DNA of 43,480 nt from positions 1 to 43,480 of the forward strand of contig NZ_LMRR01000007.1 of assembly GCF_001426085.1 (NCBI RefSeq), read 5' to 3'. Under the pieces are notes generated by a model. It made no database searches. It was not told the origin of the DNA and was given only the letters and a program-made list of their open reading frames with translations. A program made the position numbers and the translations under genes. Positions 1 to 8,372 of the stretch are shown here, piece by piece (position 1 is the first letter of the stretch; the number at the start of each line of letters is the position of its first letter). Source of the stretch: Rhodococcus sp. Leaf278. Lineage in GTDB: Bacteria > Actinomycetota > Actinomycetes > Mycobacteriales > Mycobacteriaceae.

Positions 1-136
1 CCCACCCCGAACGATTCCGGGCCCAACCCACCGCACCATCGTTACCAACACCGACCGGAATCAACATCCACCTGTCTCAGACAGGTTGACAACTACCGAT
101 TCGCCCTCGTATTCGCCACTATTCTGCGCGCGTTTG

Positions 137-156
137 GCAAACGCGCGCGCGTTTGC
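137..156. repeat. 20-bp perfect palindrome, copy 1
   Basis: The sequence GCAAACGCGCGCGCGTTTGC is its own reverse complement. An identical copy lies 91 bp to the right at 228-247. The left flank at 126-136 (GCGCGCGTTTG) is the inverse of 138-148, so alternative, longer hairpins can form. The function is unknown; it could be a protein-binding site, a transcription end structure or a dispersed intergenic element. Confidence 0.8.
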
Positions 157-227
157 CGGGTAAGCGCCTGATAAGCAGGGTGCCGCTGCGCCGCCGAGAC
201 AGCCGGTTGCATCGACCGCACTCAGCC

Positions 228-247
228 GCAAACGCGCGCGCGTTTGC
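228..247. repeat. 20-bp perfect palindrome, copy 2
   Basis: This is an exact second copy of GCAAACGCGCGCGCGTTTGC, with its centre 91 bp from the centre of the first copy. It is immediately followed by the GGGACC-rich repeat tract. Confidence 0.8.
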
Positions 248-248
248 G

Positions 249-358
249 AGGACCGGGACCGGGACTGAGACCAGGCCGGGATCAGGACTGGGACCGGGCT
301 AGGCCGGGATCAGGACCGGGACCGGGATCGGGATCAGGACCGGGACCGAGCTAGGCCG
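249..358. repeat. Degenerate GGGACC/GGGATC tandem repeat tract
   Basis: About 110 bp are built from 6-bp-like units (GGGACC, GGGATC, AGGACC). A larger unit running from GGGATCAGGAC to GCTAGGCC occurs twice, near 279-306 and near 331-358, with a few substitutions. The tract ends just before the thiG stop codon on the opposite strand. No ribosome-binding site or credible protein is encoded. Confidence 0.6.
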
Positions 359-367
359 ACGCACCGC

Positions 368-1324
<957 letters not shown>

Positions 1325-1328
<4 letters not shown>

Positions 1329-2386
1329 GGTGTCCTTTCGATCTGTGAGAAGCGTTCAGGGGAAGCAGCTTTCGCCTCGGGTAACTGCTCACCCATGATC
1401 AGCGCGGCAACGGCGTCGGCGGTGATGGGAGCCAGTAGGATGCCGTTGCGGCCGTGGCCGGTAGCGACGATCACCTGGGGAGACAGCCTGCCGATGATCG
1501 GTAGTCCGTCCGGGCTCATGGGCCGCAGTCCGGCGGCGGTTTCGTACAGTTCGTATTCGCCGATACTCGGCATGAGCCGTTCGGCGTCGGCGATCAGGTC
1601 ACGCACCCCCGCTACGGTCACCTGCGTGTCCCCACCGGATTCGTATTGTGTTGCGCCGACGACCAATCCGTCGCCGCGCGGCACCAGGTAGATCGCCCTG
1701 CCGTGCACGGTTCCGCGAACGGTGCGAGATGGCGGTGGCGCAGCGCTCGGTCGACGACGCAGCCGCAGGATTTCGCCCTTGACCGGACGGACGGGCAACG
1801 TGGGCCACAGCGCCGCCGACTGCGCACCGGCGGCCAGGACCACCTGATCGGCGTCGGGCAAAGTCTGAACGGAGGTCTCGGAGAATTCCACTCCCGCATC
1901 GAGACACGCCTGCTCGAGCGCAACGATCAGCGCCCGGTTGTCGACAGAAAGCTCGGTCGGAGCCAACAATCCGAGCCGAATGTTCTGCGCCAGTGCAGGT
2001 TCGAGCTCCCGCAGCTCTGCGCGTCCGAGAATCTGCAGTTCGTGACCCTGCTCGCCCACCCACTCGGCAACGGTCCGCAGATCGGCGGCATCCGCGGAAT
2101 CGAGGGCAACCGTCACCGATCCGGTCGCGGAGAACACCGAGGGGCCGGGCAGGCGCTCGGCAAAGTCCGGCCACCGCTCCAGCGAGGCGGCACCGAGGTG
2201 CAGGAGTTCGTGTTCGCCCGGCCACCCCTCGGACAACGGGGCCAGCATGCCGCCCGCCACCCAGGACGCGCCCTTGCCCAGAGCTGGATCGTGCACGGCC
2301 ACTCGGTGACCGTCCCGGCTCAGGCGGAGCGCCGTCGACAGCCCGATGACGCCTCCGCCGATAACGACGATGTACACGCGATTCAC
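1325..2386 (-). CDS. thiO: Glycine oxidase ThiO
   Basis: ThiO is an FAD-dependent oxidase that converts glycine to the imine (dehydroglycine) used by ThiG. The 353-residue protein starts with a Rossmann FAD-binding motif, [13 protein letters not shown] near residues 7-19. It also has the DAO-family C-terminal part, including [14 protein letters not shown] and [13 protein letters not shown]. The frame is open further upstream, but GTG at 2386 is chosen because the FAD motif starts there and because GGGAG, the 3' end of the TPP riboswitch, sits 7 nt before it as a Shine-Dalgarno sequence. It is the first gene of thiO-thiS-thiG. Confidence 0.93.
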
Positions 2387-2387
2387 G

Positions 2388-2475
2388 TCCTCACTCCCTG
2401 CGCCCGCATGATCGGGTTCAGGTATTGACGGTAAGGGCGGCGAACCCACTCTCAGCCCCACGATCCTCGGGACTC
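2388..2475 (-). promoter_or_regulatory. TPP riboswitch (thi box) in the leader of thiO-thiS-thiG
   Basis: Read on the minus strand, the conserved GGGGCUGAGA (2459-2450) is followed by ACCUGAACCCGAU and CAUGCGGGCGCAGGGAG, which match the thi-box core (CUGAGA; ACCUGA; stem; GCGNAGGGA). P1 pairing looks weak by eye, so the outer limits are approximate. The final GGGAG (2398-2394) is also the best Shine-Dalgarno sequence for thiO. This suggests that TPP binding blocks translation initiation; no U-run terminator is visible. Confidence 0.9.
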
Positions 2476-2522
2476 CCGCGATATCTCGGCCACTCCGTCG
2501 TCGGTGGCGGCCACCATGAGAA

Positions 2523-2528
2523 TACAGT
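2523..2528 (+). promoter_or_regulatory. Putative -10 element of leaderless thiE
   Basis: TACAGT lies 7 nt before the GTG at 2536. No Shine-Dalgarno sequence precedes that codon. The spacing puts the transcription start at the GTG itself. No good -35 is visible. Confidence 0.5.
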
Positions 2529-2535
2529 TCGTTTC

Positions 2536-3228
2536 GTGCATCCATCTCAGACCGCCCGCAATCAGACTCCCCGTGAGCGTCTTGCGTCCGCTCGCCTGTA
2601 CTTGTGTACCGATGCCAGGCGCGACAAGGGCGATCTCGCGCAGTTCGCCGAGGCCGCATTGTCCGGTGGCGTCGACATCATTCAGCTGCGCGACAAGAAC
2701 TCCGCCGGAGAGCGCGAGTTCGGTCCGCTCGAAGCCAAGGACGAGCTCGCTGCGCTGGCAATTCTGCTCGCCGCGACCAAGCGGCACGGTGCGCTGCTGG
2801 CGGTCAACGATCGCGCGGATCTGGCGCTGGCCTCCGGCGCGGACGTGCTGCATCTCGGTCAGGGCGATCTGCCCGTGCACTATGCCCGCCAGATCCTGGG
2901 TCCGGATGTGGTGATCGGCCGCTCGACGCAGAACCGGGCCCAGTCCTCGCTCGCCGCGATCGAGGACGGCGTCGACTATTTCGCCGTCGGGCCGGTGTGG
3001 CCGACGCCCACCAAGCCCAACCGATCCGCCGCCGGCCTCGAGACTCTGCGGGCCACCGCGGACGCGCTGCCCGAGCGGCCGTGGTTCGCGATCGGCGGAG
3101 TCGACGCCACCAACGTGGATCAGGTCAGAGCAGCCGGTGCCGACCGCATCGTGGTGGTTCGCGCCATCACCGAAGCTCGGGACCCACAGGCAGCCGCTCG
3201 CGAGCTGGTCCAGGCTCTGCAGGTCTAG
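2536..3228 (+). CDS. thiE: Thiamine-phosphate synthase ThiE
   Basis: ThiE joins HMP pyrophosphate and thiazole phosphate to thiamine phosphate. The 230-residue TIM-barrel protein shows the family pattern: IIQLRDKN near the N-terminus, [27 protein letters not shown] and the phosphate-binding FAIGGV. GTG at 2536 is chosen because the family similarity begins there and a -10-like TACAGT stands 7 nt upstream, consistent with a leaderless mRNA. It is divergent from thiO across about 150 bp and does not share the TPP riboswitch, which is on the other strand. Confidence 0.93.
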   Translation: MHPSQTARNQTPRERLASARLYLCTDARRDKGDLAQFAEAALSGGVDIIQLRDKNSAGEREFGPLEAKDELAALAILLAATKRHGALLAVNDRADLALASGADVLHLGQGDLPVHYARQILGPDVVIGRSTQNRAQSSLAAIEDGVDYFAVGPVWPTPTKPNRSAAGLETLRATADALPERPWFAIGGVDATNVDQVRAAGADRIVVVRAITEARDPQAAARELVQALQV

Positions 3229-3247
3229 CCGGGGCACACTGGACGGG

Positions 3248-4057
3248 GTGTTCTCCTCCCTGGCCCCGGCCCGCCGTCGTTTCGTGTTCGTTGTGCTCGC
3301 CCTTGTCCTGGTGGGGGTCGTCGCGGCCGTGGCGGCATTCGTCGCTTCGCGCGTCACGAGCGATCCCGTGGCGAGCGTCGACCAATCCGTGCCGGGCCCG
3401 GTGCTGCTGGTCCCCGGTTTCGGCGGTTCCACCGATGCGCTCGACGTGCTCGCGGCCGGGCTGCGCGAAGACGGACGCGACGCCACCGTGGTGGCCCTGC
3501 CCGATGGTGGCGTCGGCGATCTGACCGTGCAGGCGCAGACGCTGCGCGACGCGGCCGACGAGGCTCTGAACCGGACCGGGGCAACCTCGGTCGACGTCGT
3601 CGGGTATTCCGCCGGCGGTGTGGTGGCCCGGATCTGGGCAGCCGACCTGGGCGGTGCCGAGCAGGCCCGGCGCATCGTGACGCTCGGCTCCCCGCATCAC
3701 GGCACCCAGGTGGCCGGGCTGGCGGCCCAGGTTCTGCCCGACCGATGCCCGACGGCCTGTCAGCAGCTCGCCCCGGACAGCTCCGTGCTCGCCGCCCTGA
3801 ACTCCGGCGACGAGACCCCGGAGGGGCCGCAGTGGGTGTCGATCTGGACCCAGCTGGATCAGGTGGTGACCCCGCCCAATTCGGCCGAACTCGACGGGGC
3901 CATCGCCATTCCAGTGCAGAGCGTGTGTGCCGATTCCACCGTCGATCACGGAAACCTGCCCCGCGATCCTCTCGTCGCTGCAATGGTGTCCGCCCAGCTC
4001 GGCAGCAGCTCCACCACCCAGCTCGGCGCGGCCGATTGCAGCCGACTCAGCTCGTGA
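3248..4057 (+). CDS. Membrane-anchored or secreted lipase-like alpha/beta hydrolase
   Basis: The 269-residue protein begins with a basic stretch and one hydrophobic segment (about 12-34), which could be a signal anchor or uncleaved signal peptide. The rest is an alpha/beta hydrolase of the class-2 lipase / EstA type. It shows an oxyanion-hole region PGFGG (56-60), a nucleophile elbow GYSAGG with Ser121, then TLGSPHHGT, a likely acid Asp204 and His234 in DHGNLP. The substrate is unknown; lipid or ester hydrolysis outside the membrane is inferred. It starts 19 bp after thiE and converges with the ABC permease gene, overlapping it by 11 bp. Confidence 0.8.
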   Translation: MFSSLAPARRRFVFVVLALVLVGVVAAVAAFVASRVTSDPVASVDQSVPGPVLLVPGFGGSTDALDVLAAGLREDGRDATVVALPDGGVGDLTVQAQTLRDAADEALNRTGATSVDVVGYSAGGVVARIWAADLGGAEQARRIVTLGSPHHGTQVAGLAAQVLPDRCPTACQQLAPDSSVLAALNSGDETPEGPQWVSIWTQLDQVVTPPNSAELDGAIAIPVQSVCADSTVDHGNLPRDPLVAAMVSAQLGSSSTTQLGAADCSRLSS

Positions 4058-4859
4058 TGTCCTTGGTCGTGAAATTGGCCCATGCCGCGCCCAGAAGGAC
4101 GACGACGTAGACGCCCTGCAGGCCGACGCCGCGGACCAGGTCCCGCGTCGGCACCGGATCGCGGAACAGGTCGACGAAAGCCAGCCAGTACCGCGTCGGC
4201 AAGTACGTCGCGATGGCGTCGGCCGCATCCAGGGTCAGCAGCAACGAGCTGGCGATGAGGAAGGCCAACGCGCCCAGCGTCGCGGCGAGCGGGGAGTCGG
4301 TCAGGGTCGAGAGGAACAACCCCATGGCAGCGACTCCGAGCATCGACAGCGTCACGTAGAGCACAGCGATGACGGTGCGTACGGCGACCTGTTGATCGGT
4401 CAGCACCGTGCCCGAGACGCTGGCGACGCCGGCCAACGACGTGGTGTCGAACAGAGTCGTCCCGACGAAGTATGCGACGGCGGCCACGATGACCACCGCC
4501 AGTAGCACGAAGGCGGCCACCGAGATGAGCTTCGCCACCAGTAGCTTCGTCCGTCCCACCGGACGGGCCAGCAGGTAGCGCAGGGTGCCGGCCTGTGCCT
4601 CCCCGGCGACGGAATCGCCGGCAATGACCGACACCGCGACGGGCAGGAACAGCGGAAGCACTATCGCGAGCGCGGCGAGCGGGAAAAGCTGGCCGTTGGT
4701 GGTCACTGCGGAGAGAAAGGCGGGACCCTCTCCCGGGCGCGGGCCCACATCGGTCAAGGCCAGTAGGCCCGCGACGATGGTGGGCAGCAGGTTGAGCAGC
4801 AGGATGACGACCCAGGTGCGGGGTCGGCGAAGCATCGCGCGCAGCTCGACGCCGATCAT
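4047..4859 (-). CDS. ABC-2 type transporter permease
   Basis: The 270-residue integral membrane protein has about six hydrophobic segments, the first at roughly 15-37. It has the arrangement of ABC-2/NatB-type permeases, including a GEAQAGTLRYLLARPVGR stretch typical of the cytoplasmic loop after TM2. It overlaps the upstream ATPase gene by 4 bp (ATGA), so the two form one exporter. The substrate is unknown. It is the last gene of the LolA-like / ATPase / permease operon. Confidence 0.87.
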   Translation of the reverse strand: MIGVELRAMLRRPRTWVVILLLNLLPTIVAGLLALTDVGPRPGEGPAFLSAVTTNGQLFPLAALAIVLPLFLPVAVSVIAGDSVAGEAQAGTLRYLLARPVGRTKLLVAKLISVAAFVLLAVVIVAAVAYFVGTTLFDTTSLAGVASVSGTVLTDQQVAVRTVIAVLYVTLSMLGVAAMGLFLSTLTDSPLAATLGALAFLIASSLLLTLDAADAIATYLPTRYWLAFVDLFRDPVPTRDLVRGVGLQGVYVVVLLGAAWANFTTKDITS

Positions 4860-5797
4860 GCGGTCACCTTCTTCCGGGCGGGACCGTCGACCCGGTCGGC
4901 ACTGGCGCCGGTGACGGCCAGCACGGACTGCTCCAGACTCATCTGCTGCGTCGTCAGCTCGCTCACCCGCACCCCACCGTCGACGAGCAGTCGATTGAGC
5001 AGGGCCGAGTCGGGGTGTTCGATCACGAGTTGCTGCCCGTCACGCTCGAGCACGGTGGCGTTCTCGACTTCAGCGAGCACGGTGACGGCCTCGGCCGGGT
5101 CCAGGGTGGACACGAGTACTCGACCGGTGGGCTGCTGGAACGCGGAGAGCTGATCCTGCAGAACGAGGCGACCCCGATCGAGCACGCCCACTCGGTCGCA
5201 CAGTTGTTCCACCTCGGCCAGCAGGTGGCTGGACAGGAACACCGTGGTGCCCCGGGCGTGCAGGCCCAGCAGCAACTCTCGAATCTCCAGGATTCCCTGC
5301 GGGTCGAGACCGTTGGTCGGCTCGTCGAGTATCAGCAGCTCGGGGGTGCGCATGAGCGCCGCAGCCAAGCCGAGACGCTGCCGCATGCCGAGCGAGTACT
5401 GCTTGACCGGTCTGCGTCCCACCCCCGCGAGGCCGACCTGCTCGAGGGCCTCGCCGACCCGGGCAGTCCGGGTGCGCCGGGCACCACCCGGCCCGGCCGC
5501 GTCGAGCAGCGTGAGGTTCCGGCGTCCGGAGAGATTGGGGTAAGCGGCGGGGTTCTCGATCAGCGCGCCCACCCGCGGCAGCACGCTCGTGCGTCGCCGC
5601 GGCATCTCCTCGCCCAACACCTGCATCTGCCCGGAGGTGGCCAGGACCAGGCCGAGCAACATCCGCACGGTCGTCGTCTTGCCGGAGCCGTTCGCACCGA
5701 CGAAGCCGTAGATGTCGCCGGCACGCACGTCGAGGTCGACGCCGTCCACTGCCCGCACCGATCCGTAACTCTTGGTCAGGCCGGTCGTGCGAATCAT
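4856..5797 (-). CDS. ABC transporter ATP-binding protein
   Basis: The 313-residue ATPase of the CcmA/DrrA/NatA type partners the downstream ABC-2 permease. It has Walker A GANGSGKTT (34-42), signature YSLGMRQRLGL, Walker B LLILDEPTNGLDP and the switch His in LSSHLL. The C-terminal 80 residues after the ATPase core are typical of this exporter group. Its start overlaps the stop of the LolA-like gene (ATGA, 5794-5797) and its end overlaps the permease start, showing tight coupling. Confidence 0.93.
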   Translation of the reverse strand: MIRTTGLTKSYGSVRAVDGVDLDVRAGDIYGFVGANGSGKTTTVRMLLGLVLATSGQMQVLGEEMPRRRTSVLPRVGALIENPAAYPNLSGRRNLTLLDAAGPGGARRTRTARVGEALEQVGLAGVGRRPVKQYSLGMRQRLGLAAALMRTPELLILDEPTNGLDPQGILEIRELLLGLHARGTTVFLSSHLLAEVEQLCDRVGVLDRGRLVLQDQLSAFQQPTGRVLVSTLDPAEAVTVLAEVENATVLERDGQQLVIEHPDSALLNRLLVDGGVRVSELTTQQMSLEQSVLAVTGASADRVDGPARKKVTA

Positions 5798-6885
5798 GTG
5801 GCTGCTCCTTCGAGCTGCTGGGCGGCGGTGGCCAAGGTTTCCGGGGTGACGGTGCCGGAGAGCAGGTAGCGCCGCCGGTCGGCGGTGGGCTCGGTGATGA
5901 GGACGTTGAGCGGCCCGATCGACAGCGCGACGCTGCTGCCGGTCACGACTGCGCCCGGGGCTTCCCGTAACTGGTCGACGAGTCCGCGTGCCGCGCGGCG
6001 CGGCAGCGGAGCGGCGATCAACTCGGTCACTCCGCGGCCGTAGATTCCCACCGCACCCTGGCCGTCGCGGTCACCCAGGTCGAGTCCGGCCAGAGCCTGA
6101 GGAAGACGGGCGGAGTCGATCCCGTCGGCGAACGAGGCGATATCGAGTCCATCCTGTTGCTGCACATCGGTTCCCGGCGGTGGGACGAAACGAACGGTGT
6201 CGGCGTCGGGGGTCGCCGAGGAGAAGTCGAGGAACGCGGTGCTGACGATCGGGCGAGTGGCCCCGTCGCCCAGCACGTCGACCTGCAGCGGCAACCCGCT
6301 GTCGGGGTCGACCCACACATCGACTTCGGTGACGGTGCTCTGCGGCTCGCTGGGAATCACCCGAAGGCCAGGGGCGTCCCGGCCGGCGATCCGGCGATCC
6401 GGCAGCCGGGTGACATCGTCTGCGCTCGCTTCGCTGAGCAACCGCTGCCCCAGCTCCGGGGGGAGCAGGTCGGCTTCGCGAGGCAGGCGCAGGCTCGGCT
6501 CGGGGACCGGTGTCACCACTGCCGTGTTCTGTTCGTAGTCCCATCTCCACAGTCGAGCCGGGCTCCGGTAGAGGCCACGTTCACCGGCGAGACGCACGGT
6601 GTCGACACGCCAGCTGTCCGGGCCGCGATACCAAGCGCGCAGGGTCGTGGTGTCGCCCAGCAGATCCGGAAGGCCCCCGAGTCCGTCGGTCACCGGCAGC
6701 GTCACACCCCCTACCGCCTGGGCGTAGCCCGAATACGGGGTCGCAGTGGAGGACTGGACTCGGGAGAGCAGTTCGGCCGCGGCGATGTTCGACGCGTCGA
6801 CGGGCCAGCGTTCGATCACCGAGGGGGTGGCCAGGAGCAGAGCGATGCCGAGCACCACTGCCGGCCACCGCCACTTGTCACGCAC
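5794..6885 (-). CDS. LolA/RseB-like exported protein, first gene of the ABC operon
   Basis: The 363-residue protein has an N-terminal hydrophobic segment (about 8-22) and then a beta-rich region resembling the LolA/LppX/RseB lipoprotein-carrier fold, for example WRVDTVRLAGERG, WVDPDSGLPLQVDV and FLDFSSATPDADTVRF. Proteins of this fold bind lipid acyl chains outside the membrane. No lipobox cysteine is present, so it is probably a signal-anchored protein. Its coupling to an ABC-2 exporter suggests a role in handling a lipid or envelope signal; this is inference. GTG at 6885 is supported by a TACGGT hexamer 7 nt upstream (6893-6898), implying a leaderless message. Confidence 0.72.
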   Translation of the reverse strand: MRDKWRWPAVVLGIALLLATPSVIERWPVDASNIAAAELLSRVQSSTATPYSGYAQAVGGVTLPVTDGLGGLPDLLGDTTTLRAWYRGPDSWRVDTVRLAGERGLYRSPARLWRWDYEQNTAVVTPVPEPSLRLPREADLLPPELGQRLLSEASADDVTRLPDRRIAGRDAPGLRVIPSEPQSTVTEVDVWVDPDSGLPLQVDVLGDGATRPIVSTAFLDFSSATPDADTVRFVPPPGTDVQQQDGLDIASFADGIDSARLPQALAGLDLGDRDGQGAVGIYGRGVTELIAAPLPRRAARGLVDQLREAPGAVVTGSSVALSIGPLNVLITEPTADRRRYLLSGTVTPETLATAAQQLEGAAT

Positions 6886-7066
6886 CTACTCGACCGTACG
6901 GACGTACCCGGTGTGCTGCATGTAGTTAGGTCAGCGAGGGCCGGACTCCGGGGGAGCCGCTGCCCACTCGTACTGCCAGCGGGGCCATAGGCCCAATTCT
7001 CATCGCGGCTGGACGTGGCGGGCACGATCTGATCCGGCACCGAGGCAGGCAGCTTTCGTCGCACGG

Positions 7067-7094
7067 TTGAAAAAACATGCCTCCGGCCGGAGGC
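7067..7094 (-). terminator. Terminator-like hairpin reading leftward, without an adjacent gene to serve
   Basis: On the minus strand the perfect palindrome GCCTCCGGCCGGAGGC (7094-7079) is followed by ATGTTTTTTCAACC, the form of an intrinsic terminator. No minus-strand gene ends nearby; the closest upstream minus-strand gene ends at 9373, beyond the restriction-modification genes. It may have served mutT3 before the island entered. Confidence 0.5.
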
Positions 7095-7172
7095 GATAAC
7101 ACGCGCAATTTAGCGGGCACTAGGGCGTCGACGCCGCATCTTGCGGCCCCGCGTTTGCGTGGCATCGAGAAA

Positions 7173-7190
7173 ACGTCAGACACCTGACGT
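7173..7190. promoter_or_regulatory. Inverted repeat (possible operator) upstream of the methyltransferase
   Basis: ACGTCAG and CTGACGT are perfect 7-bp arms separated by ACAC, ending 33 bp before the methyltransferase start. The right arm CTGACG could act as a -35 with a CAAATA -10 17 bp later, so a bound protein would control the promoter. No separate controller (C) protein gene is seen, so self-control by the methyltransferase is one possibility. Confidence 0.45.
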
Positions 7191-7223
7191 ACGGTCTTGA
7201 GCAGAACAAATAGTGGAGGTTAA

Positions 7224-8372
7224 GTGGACGCGGTAGGACTGTTCGCCGGCATCGGCGGATTGGAGATCGGCCTCAACCAAGCCGGATTCAACACCACACT
7301 GATGTGTGAAATCGATCCTGCCGCACGTAAGGTGCTTGACACCCAGTTCGACAACGTCGACACCGTAGATGACGTGCGTAGGCTGCGTTCGTTGCCTAAA
7401 GGCACCGAGCTTGTCGCGGCAGGCTTCCCCTGTCAGGACCTTTCGCAAGCGGGTAGGACCGCCGGGATCACCGGCTCGCGATCAGGCCTCGTTGGCGAGG
7501 TGTTCCGCCTCATCAAGCGCAAGCAGGGCCCAAGGTGGTTACTACTTGAGAATGTGCCGTTCATGCTTCAACTTGATCGCGGCGCTGCCATGCACCACCT
7601 CACACAGTCATTGACTGGCCTCGGGTATCGCTGGGCCTACCGAGTCGTTGACGCCCGGGCGTTTGGTCTCCCACAGCGTCGGCACCGTGTGGTGATGCTC
7701 GCTTCGCGCGACGAAGACCCGCGTTCAGTGCTATTCAGTGGCAACGCTGAACCACCGACCGAGTTGCGTACTGGTAACGATCCGTGTGGCTTCTATTGGA
7801 CCGAGGGCAGAACTGGCCTCGGTTGGGCCGTCAACGGTGTACCGACGATCAAGTCGGGCTCCACGCTCGGCATCGCCAGCCCTCCCGCTATCTGGCTACC
7901 CGGTCGTGGCATTGTCACCCTTGGCATCAGGGGCGCAGAGAAACTGCAGGGCTTCCCGGCCGGGTGGACTCTCCCAGCGGTCGATGCTGGTGCTCGTGCG
8001 GGCAGTCGTTGGCGGCTCGTCGGAAACGCAGTCAGTACGCGAATGTCGAAGTGGGTAGGCCAACAACTTGTCGAGACCCATCACCCTTACGACAACCAAT
8101 CCGACCTTCAGGTAGTCGGACGGTGGCCCATTGCGGCTTGGGGCGATAAGACTGGCTCTTACGTGGCTGGCGGGGTCTCTTCGCTCTGGCCGGAAGCGGT
8201 GCCGATGCAGCCGATAGAGGAGTTTCTTGAGGATTCCGCATCTTTGTCCGTACGCGCGACCGCGGGGTTCCTAAAGCGGGCGCGTGCTGGATCGTTGCGA
8301 TTCGCTCCAGACTTTCTGAGCGAGGTCGAGGATCACCTCGACTCAATGACAACCACAGGTTTGACAGCGTGA
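7224..8372 (+). CDS. DNA (cytosine-5) methyltransferase of a type II restriction-modification system
   Basis: The 382-residue enzyme transfers a methyl group from SAM to C5 of cytosine in a specific site. The C5 motifs are in order: motif I GLFAGIGGLE (5-14), motif IV AGFPCQDLS with catalytic Cys70, motif VI LENVP (108-112), motif VIII QRRHRV (151-156), a variable target-recognition region at about 165-255, and motifs IX-X ending GNAVS. The GTG start has GGAGG 4 nt upstream. About 75 residues follow motif X, longer than the minimum for the family. The gene overlaps the next by GTGA. The recognition sequence cannot be told from the sequence alone. Base composition is less GC-rich than in the flanking genes. 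Confidence 0.92.
   Translation: MDAVGLFAGIGGLEIGLNQAGFNTTLMCEIDPAARKVLDTQFDNVDTVDDVRRLRSLPKGTELVAAGFPCQDLSQAGRTAGITGSRSGLVGEVFRLIKRKQGPRWLLLENVPFMLQLDRGAAMHHLTQSLTGLGYRWAYRVVDARAFGLPQRRHRVVMLASRDEDPRSVLFSGNAEPPTELRTGNDPCGFYWTEGRTGLGWAVNGVPTIKSGSTLGIASPPAIWLPGRGIVTLGIRGAEKLQGFPAGWTLPAVDAGARAGSRWRLVGNAVSTRMSKWVGQQLVETHHPYDNQSDLQVVGRWPIAAWGDKTGSYVAGGVSSLWPEAVPMQPIEEFLEDSASLSVRATAGFLKRARAGSLRFAPDFLSEVEDHLDSMTTTGLTA

Larger units (their letters stand above)
1..367. other. Non-coding region downstream of thiG with palindromes and simple repeats
   Basis: I find no convincing gene in this stretch. It contains two exact copies of a 20-bp palindrome and, from about 249, a run of degenerate GGGACC/GGGATC units reaching almost to the thiG stop codon. 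Both are listed separately. A gene ending or starting left of the window could use part of it. Confidence 0.6.
6886..7223. other. Intergenic junction between the ABC operon and the restriction-modification island
   Basis: I see no gene here. The left end holds the leaderless start signal of the LolA-like gene (6893-6898). The middle holds a perfect palindrome followed by a T-run on the minus strand (7067-7094). The right end holds an inverted repeat and the Shine-Dalgarno sequence of the methyltransferase. Base composition drops toward the right, where the island begins. Confidence 0.6.
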
